A DNA stretch of 64,000 nucleotides from Burkholderiales bacterium (GCA_027493935.1 JAOSJV010000001.1:1488001-1552000); one strand, 5' to 3'. Numbered from the stretch's first letter, positions 11,130 to 21,367 are shown. Notes: generated by a model not told the origin, from the sequence alone. Numbers and translations are program-made.

Positions 11130-12167
11130 TCAGGCGCCGCGCCCCGAGAGCTTCTTCAGCAGGGCGATGTTGTCCGCGTCCGGTTCGAGCTCGCCGCGCT
11201 CGATGCGCCGGGCGATCTCGACCACCGCATCGTTCACCGGCGTCGCCACGCCGTGCCTGCGTCCCTCGCGGGCGACCAGGCCGTTCAGATCGTCGACTTC
11301 GCTGTGGCGCCCCTTCATCCAGTCCTGCAGCACCGTGGTCTTGGTGTCGGGCAGCACGAAGCCGGCGAGCAGCGTGTCGAGCAGCTGCTCGACCAGACGG
11401 TCCGTCCTGCCGAGCTCGGCCGCAGTCAGCCCGAAGATCGGCAGGATGCGGTGCCCGAGCGCGCGCCCCGTGTCCAGCGCCTCCCGACCCGAGCGGATCA
11501 TCAGGTCGCGCATGCCCGGCAGCAGCACGGCCTGCTTCATCGGCAGGCCCAGGATCGCGGTGGTGACGAGCGTCGTCGCGTTGCTCACCAGCTTCATCCA
11601 CTTGGTCGAGCGGATGTCGTCCACGATCTCGACCGACCCCGAATGGCGCAGCAGCCGCGCGATCTCCTCCTCGCGCCCGCGCGTGGAGGGGTGGACGCCG
11701 CCGACGGCGAACCAGGACCGGGCATGCCCGGAGTGCCGCTGCACCACCCCGGGATCGAACATCATCGACGAGATCTCGATCACGCAGCCGATCGTACGCT
11801 GCGGCCCGACCACCTCGGCGATGGCGTCCACCGTCATGCCGTTCTGCACGCCGGCCAGCAGCCCGTCGGGCTTGAGCAGCGGCGCGATGAGATGGCAGGA
11901 CCAGCGGGTGTCGTAGGCCTTGTTGACGAGCAGCACGACGTCGAACGGCTCGCGCAGCGTCGCCACCTCGCACAGGTGCTGAACGCGCACCGGCTGGGTC
12001 AGCGTGACCTCGGGCATCTCGATGCGCGCGCCGTGCCGGCGCATCGCCTCGACGTGCTCGGGCCACTGCTCGATCAGCACGACGTCCTCGCCGGCGCGGG
12101 CGAGATCCGCGCCGATGGACGCGCCATTGGCCCCGGCGCCGAGCACCGCGATCCGCGTAGTCGTCAT
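11130..12167 (-). CDS. Ketopantoate reductase (PanE/ApbA) family oxidoreductase
   Basis: 345 residues. N-terminal NAD(P)-binding Rossmann motif IAVLGAGANGASIGADLARAG; the C-terminal domain has the KWMKLVSNATTL segment, equivalent to the catalytic-Lys region of 2-dehydropantoate 2-reductases. It probably reduces a 2-oxo acid using NADPH. It is longer than classical PanE (about 300) and resembles the broad 2-dehydropantoate 2-reductase-like group of many betaproteobacterial paralogues, so the pantothenate role is not assured. ATG 12167 gives MTTTRIAVLGAG. The gene is 68 bases downstream of icd on the same strand. Confidence 0.8.
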   Translation of the reverse strand: MTTTRIAVLGAGANGASIGADLARAGEDVVLIEQWPEHVEAMRRHGARIEMPEVTLTQPVRVQHLCEVATLREPFDVVLLVNKAYDTRWSCHLIAPLLKPDGLLAGVQNGMTVDAIAEVVGPQRTIGCVIEISSMMFDPGVVQRHSGHARSWFAVGGVHPSTRGREEEIARLLRHSGSVEIVDDIRSTKWMKLVSNATTLVTTAILGLPMKQAVLLPGMRDLMIRSGREALDTGRALGHRILPIFGLTAAELGRTDRLVEQLLDTLLAGFVLPDTKTTVLQDWMKGRHSEVDDLNGLVAREGRRHGVATPVNDAVVEIARRIERGELEPDADNIALLKKLSGRGA

Positions 12168-12235
12168 GGGCCGGTCCCGCCGAGGGTGCGCGGGCGCGCG
12201 CGCATCGCGCGGGGCGGCCCCCGCGCGGGGCGCGG

Positions 12236-13486
12236 TCACATGCGCTCGATCATCGCCTCGCCGAAGCCCGAGCAGGAGACCTCGGTGGCGCCGCTCATCA
12301 GACGCGCGAAGTCGTAGGTGACGATCTTCGCCGAGATGGCGCTCTCCATCGAGCGGATGATCAGGTCCGCCGCCTCGCGCCAGGCCATGTGCCGCAGCAT
12401 CATCTCGGCCGACAGGATCAGCGATCCCGGATTGACCTTGTCCTGACCGGCGTACTTCGGCGCGGTGCCGTGCGTGGCCTCGAAGTTCGCGACCGTGTCG
12501 GACAGGTTCGCGCCCGGCGCGATGCCGATGCCGCCGACCTGGGCGGCGAGCGCATCCGAGATGTAGTCGCCGTTCAGATTGAGCGTCGCGATCACGTCGT
12601 ACTCGGCGGGGCGCAGCAGGATCTGCTGCAGGAACGCGTCGGTGATGACGTCTTTGACGACGATCTCGCGCCCGCTCTTCGGGCTCCTGAAAACGTGCCA
12701 GGGACCGCCGTCGAGCGGCTTGGCGCCGAACTCGCGCGCCGCCAGCGCATAGCCCCAGTCGCGGAAGCCGCCCTCGGTGAATTTCTGGATGTTGCCCTTG
12801 TGCACCAGCGTCACCGACTTGCGGTCGTTGTCGATCGCGTACTCGAAGGCCTTGCGGATCAGCCGCTCAGAGCCCTCGATCGACACGGGCTTGATGCCGA
12901 TCGCCGAGGTCTCGGGAAAGCGGATCTTCTTGACCCCCATCTCCTCGCGCAGGAACCTGATGACCTTGCTGGCGTCGGCGGTCTTGGCCGGCCATTCGAT
13001 GCCGGCATAGATGTCCTCCGAGTTCTCGCGGAAGATCACCATGTCCACCTTCTCGGGCTCCTTGAGCGGCGAGGGCACGCCGCGGAAGTAGCGCACCGGG
13101 CGCAGGCAGACGTAGAGGTCGAGCTCCTGGCGCAAGGCCACGTTGAGCGAGCGGATGCCGCCGCCGACCGGCGTCGTGAGCGGGCCCTTGATCGACACCG
13201 AGTATTCCTTCACCGCCGCCAGCGTGTCCTCGGGCAGCCAGACATCGCCGCCGTAGAGCCGCGTGGACTTCTCGCCGGCGTAGACTTCCATCCAGTGGAT
13301 CTTGCGCTTGCCGCCGTAGGCCTTCTGCACCGCGGCGTCGACCACTCTGAGCATGACCGGCGTGATGTCCACGCCGGTGCCGTCGCCCTCGATGTACGGG
13401 ATGATCGGGTTGTCCGGAACCGGCTTCCCGGGGACGATCTTGCTGCCGCCCTGGGGAACCTTGATGTGCGAGGTCGTCGTTGCCAT
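12236..13486 (-). CDS. icd: NADP-dependent isocitrate dehydrogenase
   Basis: 416 residues, matching the E. coli-type enzyme. It has the [12 protein letters not shown] nucleotide/substrate start, the [20 protein letters not shown] active-site stretch, the Ser of IRSLN corresponding to the serine phosphorylated by AceK in E. coli, and NLNGDYISD plus [11 protein letters not shown] near the C-terminus. It converts isocitrate to 2-oxoglutarate in the TCA cycle. ATG 13486 has GGAG upstream. It is divergently arranged with aceK 206 bp away, which links target and regulator. Confidence 0.97.
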   Translation of the reverse strand: MATTTSHIKVPQGGSKIVPGKPVPDNPIIPYIEGDGTGVDITPVMLRVVDAAVQKAYGGKRKIHWMEVYAGEKSTRLYGGDVWLPEDTLAAVKEYSVSIKGPLTTPVGGGIRSLNVALRQELDLYVCLRPVRYFRGVPSPLKEPEKVDMVIFRENSEDIYAGIEWPAKTADASKVIRFLREEMGVKKIRFPETSAIGIKPVSIEGSERLIRKAFEYAIDNDRKSVTLVHKGNIQKFTEGGFRDWGYALAAREFGAKPLDGGPWHVFRSPKSGREIVVKDVITDAFLQQILLRPAEYDVIATLNLNGDYISDALAAQVGGIGIAPGANLSDTVANFEATHGTAPKYAGQDKVNPGSLILSAEMMLRHMAWREAADLIIRSMESAISAKIVTYDFARLMSGATEVSCSGFGEAMIERM

Positions 13487-13692
13487 TGCCGCTCCGTCAT
13501 CGTTGGGGTGTGCCCGTGGTGCCGCCGCTCGCGCCATAAACCGCGCTTCGGCTCGATAACCCGTAATTATGCGCCATCCCGGGCGTTCCTGGCAGCGGCG
13601 TCGGCGGGCGTGATGCGGCGGCGGCCGATTTGCGGCTATGCTTGCCGGACCGGGGCCGACGCCGGCCCTCAGGCTCGGGCGATGAGCGGACG

Positions 13693-15473
13693 ATGAACAT
13701 TCCCAGGGGCGAGAACCCGGTCGCCACGGCGATTGCCGGAGCACTCGTCGACGGTTTTGACCGGCACTACCGCTTGTTCCGCCAGAGCAGCGCGCAGGCG
13801 AGGGCCCGCTTCGAGGCGGGCGACTGGCTCGGGCAGCAGCAGGCGGTGCGCGAGCGCATCGCGTTCTACGACGAGCGTGTGCGCGAGACCGTGCAGCGGC
13901 TGCGCGAGGAGTTCCGCGCCGATCTGCTCGACGAGAACACCTGGCAGCAGGCGAAGCTCCTCTACATCGGGCTGCTCACCAACCACAGGCAGCCCGAGCT
14001 CGCCGAGACGTTCTTCAACTCGGTGTTCTGCCAGATCATGCACCGGACCTACTTCCACAACGACTTCATCTTCTTCCGTCCGGCTGTGTCCACCGAGTAC
14101 CTGGAGTCCGATCCTCCGGCCTACCAGACCTACTATCCGCTGCGGCACGGATGGCGCGCGGTGTTTCGGCGGATCCTGGCCGACTGCGGCTGGCGCCTCC
14201 CGTTCGCGGATCTCGACGGTGACGTCGGCTACGTCGTAGATGACATCGGGGCGCTGATCGGCGGCGCCGAACTCGACCCGAACTGCCACGTGCAGGTCCT
14301 GCGTGCGGCCTTCTATCGCAACAAGGCCGCCTACGTCTGCGGCAGGATCGTCAATGGCGACCGCGATATTCCGTTCGTGCTGCCGGTGCTGCACGACGAC
14401 GAGGCCCACCTGTACCTCGACACCGTGCTGCTCGATCCGCGCGACATCCGGATGGTGTTCAGCCTGAACCGCGCGTACTTCATGGTCGACATGGAGGTGC
14501 CCTCGGAGTACGTGCGGTTCCTGCGCGGCATCATGCCGCGCAAGCCCGCCGCCGAGCTCTACACCATGCTCGGTCTCGGCAAGCAGGGCAAGACCATGTT
14601 CTACCGCGAGCTGGCGCATCACCTGCGCCACTCCGAGGACGAGTTCGTCGTCGCGCCCGGTATTCCGGGTCTCGTCATGCTCGTGTTCACGCTGCCGTCT
14701 TTCCCGTACGTGTTCAAGGTCATCAAGGACGAGATCCCGCCGCCGAAGGAGATCGATCGCGAGGCGGTGAAGGCCAAGTACCTGCTGGTGAAGCAGCACG
14801 ACCGCGTCGGTCGCATGGCCGATACGCTGGAGTTCTCCGGAGGTGGCGCTGCCCAAGGCGCGCGTGAGTCAGGGACTGCTCGACGAGCTGCGCCGGAGCT
14901 GCGCCTCGATCCTCGAGGAGGACGACCGGGAGATCGTGATCCAGCACCTCTACATCGAGCGCCGCATGACGCCGCTCAACATCTATCTCGACCGCGCGAC
15001 CGACGCGCAGCTCGAGGAGGCGGTGCGCGACTACGGGCTTGCGATCCGCGAGCTTGCGATCGCCAACATCTTCCCCGGCGACATGCTGATGAAGAACTTC
15101 GGCGTCACGCGCATCGGCCGGGTGGTCTTCTACGATTACGACGAGATCGAATACCTCACCAACTGCAACTTCCGCTGCATCCCGCCGGCGCCGTATCCGG
15201 AGCTCGAGATGTCCGGGGAGGTCTGGTACCCGGTCGGCCGCAACGACGTTTTCCCCGAGGAGTTCGCTCCGTTCCTGCTCAGCAACCCGCGGGTCCGGCA
15301 CGGCATTCCTGAAGCATCACGCCGACCTGCTCGCGCCCGACTTCTGGCAGGCGACCCAGCGCAAGATCTCGAGCGGGCACGTGGAAGACTTCTTCCCCTA
15401 CCCGGAGTCGATCCGCTACTGCAACCGGCATCCTGCGCGCACGCCAGGGCCGCGGGCGGCGCGGGCGGCCTGA
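13693..15473 (+). CDS. aceK: Isocitrate dehydrogenase kinase/phosphatase, two one-base frameshifts
   Basis: About 592 residues after correction, close to the E. coli 578. Family blocks seen in order: [22 protein letters not shown], the nucleotide-binding [51 protein letters not shown] with the catalytic Asp region VVFYDYDEI, and EEFAPFLL. It reversibly phosphorylates isocitrate dehydrogenase to divert carbon to the glyoxylate shunt. Shift one is an extra G at 14838-14841 (LEFS then EVALPK); shift two is an extra G near 15300 (VRH then [10 protein letters not shown]). The 3' segment then runs to TGA 15471-15473. Divergent from icd. Confidence 0.95.
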
Positions 15474-15482
15474 CCCCGGATC

Positions 15483-15965
15483 GTGCCGCAACCTGCGATC
15501 GCCGGTCCCGTGCCCCGCGTGACGCGCACCATCCTCGCCGCGGCGCTCGTGCTTGCCGTCCTCGCAGCGACGGCGCGGGCGGCGGGGCCGCTGCCGTCCG
15601 TTCGACTCACGAGCGGCTTGTACGTGATCGAGGCCGAAGTCGCGCGCACGCCCGAAACTCGCACGCGCGGGCTGATGTTCCGGCAATCCATGCCCGCGAA
15701 CCGGGGCATGCTGTTCGTGTTCCCGCATGCCGAGCGGCAGTGCTTCTGGATGAAGAACACGCTGATCCCGCTCTCGATCGCGTTCCTCGACGACCGCGGC
15801 GCGATCGTGAACATCGCCGACATGCAGCCGCAGTCGGAAGATCTGCACTGCTCGGCGCGCGCGGTGCGCTACGCGCTCGAGATGAACCAGGGCTGGTTCG
15901 CCGCGAAGCGGATCGGGCCCGGCGCGGTCGTGAACGGGATCGCGCGGGCCGCGGACCTGCCGTAG
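15483..15965 (+). CDS. Secreted DUF192 family protein
   Basis: 160 residues from GTG 15483; GTG 15510 or 15519 would give a shorter protein that still keeps the signal peptide ([17 protein letters not shown]). The mature part is a DUF192 domain: [33 protein letters not shown] and [11 protein letters not shown]. The family is widespread and small, predicted periplasmic in proteobacteria, with no settled biochemical role. The gene follows aceK by nine bases and may be cotranscribed. Confidence 0.85.
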   Translation: MPQPAIAGPVPRVTRTILAAALVLAVLAATARAAGPLPSVRLTSGLYVIEAEVARTPETRTRGLMFRQSMPANRGMLFVFPHAERQCFWMKNTLIPLSIAFLDDRGAIVNIADMQPQSEDLHCSARAVRYALEMNQGWFAAKRIGPGAVVNGIARAADLP

Positions 15966-16012
15966 CCCGGCCTGACGATCGAGGCTCGCGGAAGCGGCGC
16001 GCTTCGGGAAAC

Positions 16013-16504
16013 TCAGCGTCCGAAGTAGACCGCGCTGTGCGCGCCGGCGAGCATGAAGAACAGCATCGGTACCACCAGCGCCAGGTTGAGCCGCGAGACC
16101 AGGAACGCCGCGCGGCGCGCGCGCTCGCGCGCCGCCGCGTCGGCCGGCACCAGGCCGAGCACCTTCTTCTGGGCGGGCCAGACGAGCAGCCACACGTTCG
16201 CGAGCATGATGGTCCCGAGCCACGCGCCGACCCCGATCGCAAGATGTGACGGTTGCAGCGCGAAGGCGGCCACGAAGTCCTTGCCGAGCAGTGCGGCGCC
16301 CGCCAGCCAGGTCACCACCGCCGCCCAGCGGAACCAGAGCAGGGCGCGCGGCGCGACGTGGCGCACGATGCCCGCGCCGGAGCCGTCCGCCGTTGCCGCC
16401 GCCAGCGCGGGCCCCTGCACGAAGTTGAAGTAGAACAGGAGCCCGACCCACATGATGCCGGCGGCGACGTGGACCCAGCGCGAGATCGCTGGCACCCACT
16501 CCAT
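16013..16504 (-). CDS. Urate oxidase N-terminal-like (PuuD-type) integral membrane protein
   Basis: 163 residues with four or so hydrophobic segments. It begins [19 protein letters not shown], with a conserved membrane His, like the N-terminal membrane module of the PuuD/urate hydroxylase family. The C-terminal cytochrome c domain of full PuuD is absent. Stand-alone copies are common in proteobacteria and their function is unknown. Last gene of sodB - small membrane gene - this gene, with only one base between it and its upstream neighbour's stop. Confidence 0.72.
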   Translation of the reverse strand: MEWVPAISRWVHVAAGIMWVGLLFYFNFVQGPALAAATADGSGAGIVRHVAPRALLWFRWAAVVTWLAGAALLGKDFVAAFALQPSHLAIGVGAWLGTIMLANVWLLVWPAQKKVLGLVPADAAARERARRAAFLVSRLNLALVVPMLFFMLAGAHSAVYFGR

Positions 16505-16505
16505 G

Positions 16506-16604
16506 TCAGCCGCCCAGGCCGGCGCGCACCGCGAAGTATAGGAGTACCGTGATCGCGACGCCGACGGCGAGCGTCCCCGCCAGGCTGTCGAGCGGATTCT
16601 TCAT
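16506..16604 (-). CDS. Small single-span membrane protein (32 residues)
   Basis: MKNPLDSLAGTLAVGVAITV then a hydrophobic tail LLYFAVRAGLGG: one transmembrane helix, short N-terminal cytoplasmic part. The stop is one base before the next start and the start is 17 bases after the sodB stop, so it sits tightly inside an operon, which supports it as a real gene. I recognise no assigned function. Confidence 0.65.
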   Translation of the reverse strand: MKNPLDSLAGTLAVGVAITVLLYFAVRAGLGG

Positions 16605-16621
16605 GCGCCGCCGATGCGCGG

Positions 16622-17206
16622 CTAGCCGAAGTTCGCCGACGCGAAGTCCCAGTTCGCCAGGCTGGCAAGGAAGGTCTCCACGAACTTCGGTCGCGCATTG
16701 CGGTAGTCGATGTAGTACGCGTGCTCCCACACGTCGATCGTGAGCAGCGGCTTGTCGGACGTGGTGAGCGGTGTGCCGGCATTCGAGGTGTTGGCGATGT
16801 CGACCGAGCCGTCGGCCTTCTTGACGAGCCAGGTCCAGCCCGAACCGAAGTTGCCCACCGCCGACTTGGCGAACGCGTCCTTGAACGCGTCGAAGCCGCC
16901 CCATTTCTTGCCGATCGCCGCGCCGAGGGCACCGCCGGCCTGGCCGCCGCCGCCCGGCTTCATGCTGTTCCAGAAGAAGGTGTGGTTCCAGACCTGCGCG
17001 GCGTTGTTGAACACGCCGCCAGCCGGCGCCTTCCGCACGATGTCCTCCAGTGCGAGGCTCTCGAACTCGGTGCCCTTGATCAGGTTGTTGAGGTTGGTGA
17101 CGTACGCCTGGTGATGCTTGCCGTAGTGGTACTCGAAGGTCTCCTTCGAGACGTGCGGCCGGAGCGCGTCCATAGCGTACGGCAGCGCGGGCAGTTTGTG
17201 CTCCAT
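16622..17206 (-). CDS. sodB: Superoxide dismutase, iron type
   Basis: 194 residues, full length. Metal ligands are visible in [13 protein letters not shown] (His), [12 protein letters not shown] (His), and [11 protein letters not shown] (Asp and His). [11 protein letters not shown] and FGSGWTWLV fit the Fe/Mn family, and the GGVFNNAAQ stretch favours the Fe form. It disproportionates superoxide in the cytoplasm. GGAGA precedes ATG 17206. It is downstream of xseA on the same strand, a common betaproteobacterial order. Confidence 0.95.
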   Translation of the reverse strand: MEHKLPALPYAMDALRPHVSKETFEYHYGKHHQAYVTNLNNLIKGTEFESLALEDIVRKAPAGGVFNNAAQVWNHTFFWNSMKPGGGGQAGGALGAAIGKKWGGFDAFKDAFAKSAVGNFGSGWTWLVKKADGSVDIANTSNAGTPLTTSDKPLLTIDVWEHAYYIDYRNARPKFVETFLASLANWDFASANFG

Positions 17207-17307
17207 GTGTGGTCTCCGGGGTTTCGCCTTGGGAACCCGGGATTCTAGGAGGCCGAACCGGGCAAGGCAACCGCGCCTGCGATGGGGGCAACCGCGTCGG
17301 GCACCGC

Positions 17308-18681
17308 TCAGGACTTGTCCTCGACGCGCACCCCGGCGCGGCCGCGCGCGAACGAGATCTCGAGCCGGTCGCCGGCCTCGAGCGCCGCGCTGTCGCGCAC
17401 CGCGCGACCGCCGGCGTCGAGCGCGATCGCGTAACCGCGCGCGAGCACCGCCCGCGGGTCGAGCTGCGCGAGCCCGCCCGCAGCCTGGCGCAAACGCGCA
17501 TCGGACTGGGCGACGCGTGCCGCCGCCGCGCGCCGCAGGTGCGCGGCGAGCGCATCGACGCGCGCGGCGAGCAGGGGCGACCCGCGGCAGGGCGCGCCGT
17601 GCCCGCTCCGCCAGCGCAACCACGCGCCAGCGCTCGCGCTCGACCGCGTGCGCGCTCGCGCGGGCGAACCGCGCCGTGAGCTGCTCGAGCAGCGCCGCCT
17701 GCGCCTGCAGCCGCCGGCCGGGATGCACGATGCGCCGGCTGAGATGGTCGAGGAGCTGCATCCGGGTCTCGAGCTCGCGCGCGAGCCGTCGCCGCAGCCG
17801 CCCGCGAAATGCCGCGATGCGCTCGAGCAGCTCCACGCGCGACGGGCTGGCGAGCTCGGCCGCGGCAGTCGGCGTCGGCGCGCGCCGGTCGGCCGCTAGG
17901 TCGGCGATCGTCACGTCGGACTCGTGGCCCACCCCGACCACCACCGGGATCGGGCAGGCGCGCACTGCGCGCGCCACCCGCTCGTCGTTGAACGCCCACA
18001 GATCCTCGATGCTGCCGCCGCCACGGCAGAGTAACAGCACGTCGCACTCGGCGCGGCGCGCGGCGCGCCCGAGCGCGGCGACGATCTCGGCCGGGGCGCC
18101 TCGCCCTGCACCGCGGTCGGATAGACGAGCACCGCGACCGACGGGTTGCGCCGCGCGAGCGTGGTCAGCACGTCGCGCAGCGCGGCTGCGCCGAGCAGAA
18201 GTCACCACGCCGATCGTGCGCGGGCACGGCGGCAGCGGACGCTTGATCGCCTCGTCGAACAATCCCTCGGTCGCAAGCCGGTCGCGCAGCCGCACGAAGG
18301 CCTCGTAGAGCGCGCCCAGTCCGGCGCGCCGCATGTACTCGACATTGAGCTGGAAGTCGCCGCGCGGCTCGTACAGCGTCACCAGCGCACGCACCTCGAC
18401 TTGCATGCCCTCGCGCGGGGCCCAGTCGATGAGCTGGGCCCGGCTGCGGAACATCACGCAGCGCACCTGCGCCTGGGCATCCTTGAGGGTGAAGTAGACG
18501 TGGCCGGAGCGCGCCAGCGTGAGGTTGGAGACCTCGCCGGCGACCCAGAGCGGCGCCATCCGGTGCTCGAGCAGGTCGCGGACGCTACGGTTCAGGGCGC
18601 TGACGGTGAGGATCGCTTCGCCCGGCGCCGCGGACGCGGGAACGGCTCGCGCAGCGCGCCCCCATCGGCATTTTCGAGCAT
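17308..18681 (-). CDS. xseA: Exodeoxyribonuclease VII large subunit, several frameshifts
   Basis: About 457 residues after correction. The OB-fold N-terminus is evident ([17 protein letters not shown] then [10 protein letters not shown]); the catalytic domain shows [16 protein letters not shown] and [13 protein letters not shown] plus APTPTAAAE; a long helical region leads to [14 protein letters not shown] at the C-terminus. With XseB it degrades single-stranded DNA. Frame changes are needed near 18655-18663 (after ATG 18681), 18193-18196, 18098-18102 and 17575-17600. Each is resolved by one base, and the residues across each junction match the family, so this reads as one gene with sequence errors. 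Four breaks is the highest count in the window. Confidence 0.88.
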
Positions 18682-19089
18682 GGCCCCGATTCTAAGCTAT
18701 CCACATCGCGCGACCGACTGCGCAAGGCCGCGCCCGGCGCGCCGAACGCCCGCGCAACCACCTCGGAGCGATGCGATAACACGTTGATTAACAGGAAAAA
18801 AATTGCAAGTGTATTTTTTCGGCAGCGAGCCAAAAATCCTTGCATGCGGTCGACTTAGGACGCCTGTCGACACAGTATGCACAGCATTATCCACAGGAAT
18901 TGTGGATAAGCGCCTGGCACCCGCTATGCACGCGTCATTGAATTCGCTGGGAAAGTTCGTGCGCGGCGGCGCACGGCGGCGCGACCGTGCGGCGCGCCAC
19001 CGACATGCGTGGCGAGGCGACCCCGCGCCTTGCCGAAAGTGGGTGACGTCGCTAAAGTCACGTGCTTTCTCGCGCGGGAGTCGCCGTCA
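18682..19089. other. 408-bp intergenic region between divergent xseA and exbB with DnaA boxes
   Basis: Includes an AT-richer stretch (about 18778-18835, with A7 and T6 runs) unlike the surrounding sequence, and three DnaA-box matches described separately. It must also contain the promoters of xseA and exbB. No coding sequence is credible here. Confidence 0.6.
18887..18909. promoter_or_regulatory. Head-to-head pair of perfect DnaA boxes
   Basis: TTATCCACA at 18887-18895 and its exact reverse complement TGTGGATAA at 18901-18909, separated by GGAAT. TTATCCACA is the highest-affinity E. coli DnaA box. A third box with one mismatch, CTATCCACA, is at 18697-18705. DnaA binding is inferred. The site could regulate flanking genes, titrate DnaA, or be part of an origin. 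Confidence 0.7.
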
Positions 19090-19697
19090 GTGTTCGCAAT
19101 CATCGAGGCCGCGGGTTGGCCGATCTGGTTCCTGCTCGTCGCGTCGGTCATCGCGGTGGCACTCATCATCGAGCGCACGATCGTGCTGCGGCGGGACAAG
19201 ATCGTTCCGCGCGGGCTGCTCGATCGGGTAGTGGACGCGTACCGCAAGCAGGGCGTGACCGCCCAGCTGATCGAGAACCTGTACCGCGACTCCGCGCTCG
19301 GCCGCGTGCTCGCCGCGGGCCTGCGCAACCACAAGCCGCGCCGCGGCCGGTGATGAAGGAAGCGATCGAGGACGAGGGCCGCGCAGTGAGCCACGAGCTC
19401 GCGCGCTTCCTCACCACGCTCGGCACGATCGCCTCCATCAGTCCCCTGATGGGCCTCTTCAGCACGATCGTCGGGATGATCGAGATTTTCAGCGCCCAGA
19501 CGCCGACCGGGAGCAACCCGGCGCAGCTCGCACACGGAATCTCGGTCGCGCTCTACAACACCGGCTTCGGCCTGCTGATCGCAATCCCGGCGATGATCTT
19601 CTTCCGCTACTTCCGCGGCAAGGTCGAGGGCTTCGTCGTCGACATGGAGCAGCAGGCCGCGCGGCTGGTCGACATGGTCCACGGCGATCGGCGTTAG
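19090..19697 (+). CDS. exbB: MotA/TolQ/ExbB family proton channel protein, one-base frameshift
   Basis: About 202 residues after correction. First transmembrane segment in GWPIWFLLVASVIAVALIIE, then the cytoplasmic domain, then LARFLTTLGTIASISPLMGL and GISVALYNTGFGLLIAIPAM for the second and third helices; these are the ExbB/TolQ signature regions. With ExbD it harnesses the proton motive force at the inner membrane, here probably for TonB. Start GTG 19090. The frame breaks near 19340 (LRNHKPRRG then MKEAIEDEGR); one missing base restores it. The exbD start follows after six bases. Confidence 0.88.
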
Positions 19698-19703
19698 CCA
19701 GGA

Positions 19704-20120
19704 ATGAACTTCCGCGGCGACTTCAAGGAGGACCCGGAGATCAATCTGATCCCGATGATCGACGTGCTGCTGGTCATCGTGATCTTTTTGGTGGTCACGA
19801 CGACCTACGCGAAGTTCGCAGAGCTGCAGATCAGCCTGCCGAGCGCGCAGGCGCAGCAGCCCGCCGAGCGGCCGGACGAGATCAACGTCACCGTGAGCGC
19901 CCGCGGCTAGTACACGATCGACGGCAAGCCGATGACGTTCGCCGACGCGAACGCGTTTGCCGCTGCGATGACGGCGGCGGGCGGTGGCCGCAAGGATCCG
20001 GTCGTCGTGATCAACGCCGACGCCAACGCGCCGCACCAGTCGGTGATCCGCGTGATGGAGGCCGCACGCCTCGCCGGGTTAGGCCAGGTCTCGTTCGCCG
20101 TCGAGTCCCCGGCGCGCTAG
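19704..20120 (+). CDS. exbD: ExbD/TolR family biopolymer transport protein with in-frame TAG
   Basis: 138 codons, 137 sense plus an internal amber codon at 19908-19910. N-terminal cytoplasmic tail, then one transmembrane helix carrying the essential Asp (NLIPMIDVLLVIVIFLVV), then the periplasmic domain. The TAG interrupts VSARG / YTIDGKP in a stretch that otherwise reads on in the same frame to 20120. Unlike its neighbours it is not a shift but a substitution-type stop. A sequencing error is most likely because exbB, lpxK and the rest of the operon look maintained. Works with ExbB in energy transduction. Confidence 0.85.
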
Positions 20121-20134
20121 CGCCGCGCGCGGCG

Positions 20135-21160
20135 ATGAGCTCCGACGGGCGGGACGCGCGGCAAGCGCGACCGGCCGCGTCGTCCGCCCGCCCGACCCCC
20201 CGCGGCGACGTTCGCGGAGCGGCATTGGTGTCGTCTTTCCTGGCTCTCGCTGCTGCTCGCGCCGGCGGCGCTCGCGTTCGGCGCCGCGGTCGCCGTGCGG
20301 CGCGCGCTGTACCGCCGCGGAGTGCTGCGCTCGGCGCGCGTCGCGGTGCCGGTGGTCGTGGTCGGCAATCTCGTCGCAGGCGGCACCGGAAAGACGCCGC
20401 TCGTGCTGTGGCTCGTGCAGGAGCTCGCGCAGCGCGGCCTGCGTCCCGGGATCGTCTCGCGTGGGCACGGCGGCGCGAACGCGGCGCCGCGGCCGGTGTC
20501 CGCAGCGGGCGACCCGGCGGCCTACGGTGACGAGCCGGTTCTGCTCGCCGAGCGCGCCGGCGTGCCGGTGTGGATCGGCCGCGACCGCGCGGCCGCGGCG
20601 CGCGCGCTGCTCGCAGCGCACCCCGAATGCGACACGATCGTGTGCGATGACGGGCTGCAGCACTACGCGCTCGCGCGCGACTTCGAGATCGCGGTGCGCG
20701 ACGCGCGCGGCGCCGGTAACGGCCTGCTGCTGCCGGCGGGGCCCCTGCGCGAGCCGCGTACGCGAGCGGTCGACGCCTGGGTCGTGAACGGCGCGCCGGC
20801 CGCGCCGGGCGAGTACTGATGCGCCTCGTGCCGGCGGGATTCCGGCGTGTGGGCCCCGGGGGCGGCCCGGTGTCGCCCGCAGCGCTCGCCCGCAAGCGCC
20901 TGCACGCGGTCGCCGGTATCGGGCACCCGGCGCGCTTCTTCGCGGCGTTGCGCGCGCTTGGCCTCGCGCCGGCGGAGCACCCGTTCCCGGACCACCACGC
21001 GTATCGCCCGGCCGATCTCGACTTCGCCGAGTGCGACCTCGTTCTGATGACCGAGAAGGATGCAGTAAAATGCCGCTCGTTTGGCCGGTCGGATCTGGTT
21101 GCATTGCGCGTGGATGCCGAGGTCGACCGTGCCTCGCCGATCGCGTGGAGGCCCGCATCC
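20135..21160 (+). CDS. lpxK: Tetraacyldisaccharide 4'-kinase, two frameshifts
   Basis: Lipid A pathway enzyme at the inner membrane. [16 protein letters not shown] and RRALYRRG form the N-terminal membrane-associated part; the unusual P-loop is [14 protein letters not shown]; then [15 protein letters not shown] and [12 protein letters not shown]. It phosphorylates the lipid A disaccharide at 4'. ATG 20135 is joined by one extra base in the C-run near 20199; a second shift occurs near 20815 (PGEY then MRLVPAGF). The C-terminal [12 protein letters not shown] is typical. No stop separates it from the Trm112-like gene in the same frame, so the end is set at the next gene's start. Confidence 0.9.
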
Positions 21161-21343
21161 GTGGACGCCCGACTGCTTGATATCCTCGTCTGCCCGCTCT
21201 GCAAGAGCACTTTGGTCTACCGCAAGGCCGAGCGCGAACTCGTCTGCAAGGGCGACCGGCTGGCGTTCCCGATCCGGGACGGCATCCCGGTGATGCTCGA
21301 GGAGGACGCGCGCAAGCTCGACCCGCAGGAGGAGGTCGAGTAG
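21161..21343 (+). CDS. Trm112-like zinc-ribbon protein (YcaR family)
   Basis: 60 residues from GTG 21161: [18 protein letters not shown], then [21 protein letters not shown] CPxC pair and a single later Cys are present. YcaR/Trm112 family proteins lie between lpxK and kdsB in many proteobacteria, as here. Role in bacteria is unclear; the eukaryotic relative activates methyltransferases. It is in frame with the lpxK reading frame with no stop between. Confidence 0.85.
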   Translation: MDARLLDILVCPLCKSTLVYRKAERELVCKGDRLAFPIRDGIPVMLEEDARKLDPQEEVE

Positions 21344-21367
21344 GCGCGACGCGCCGAAGCCGCCGTC

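Noticed and set aside
18887..18909. Chromosomal origin (oriC) call
   Set aside because: Only two perfect boxes and one near match, no dnaA, dnaN or gidA nearby; reported as DnaA-box site only.
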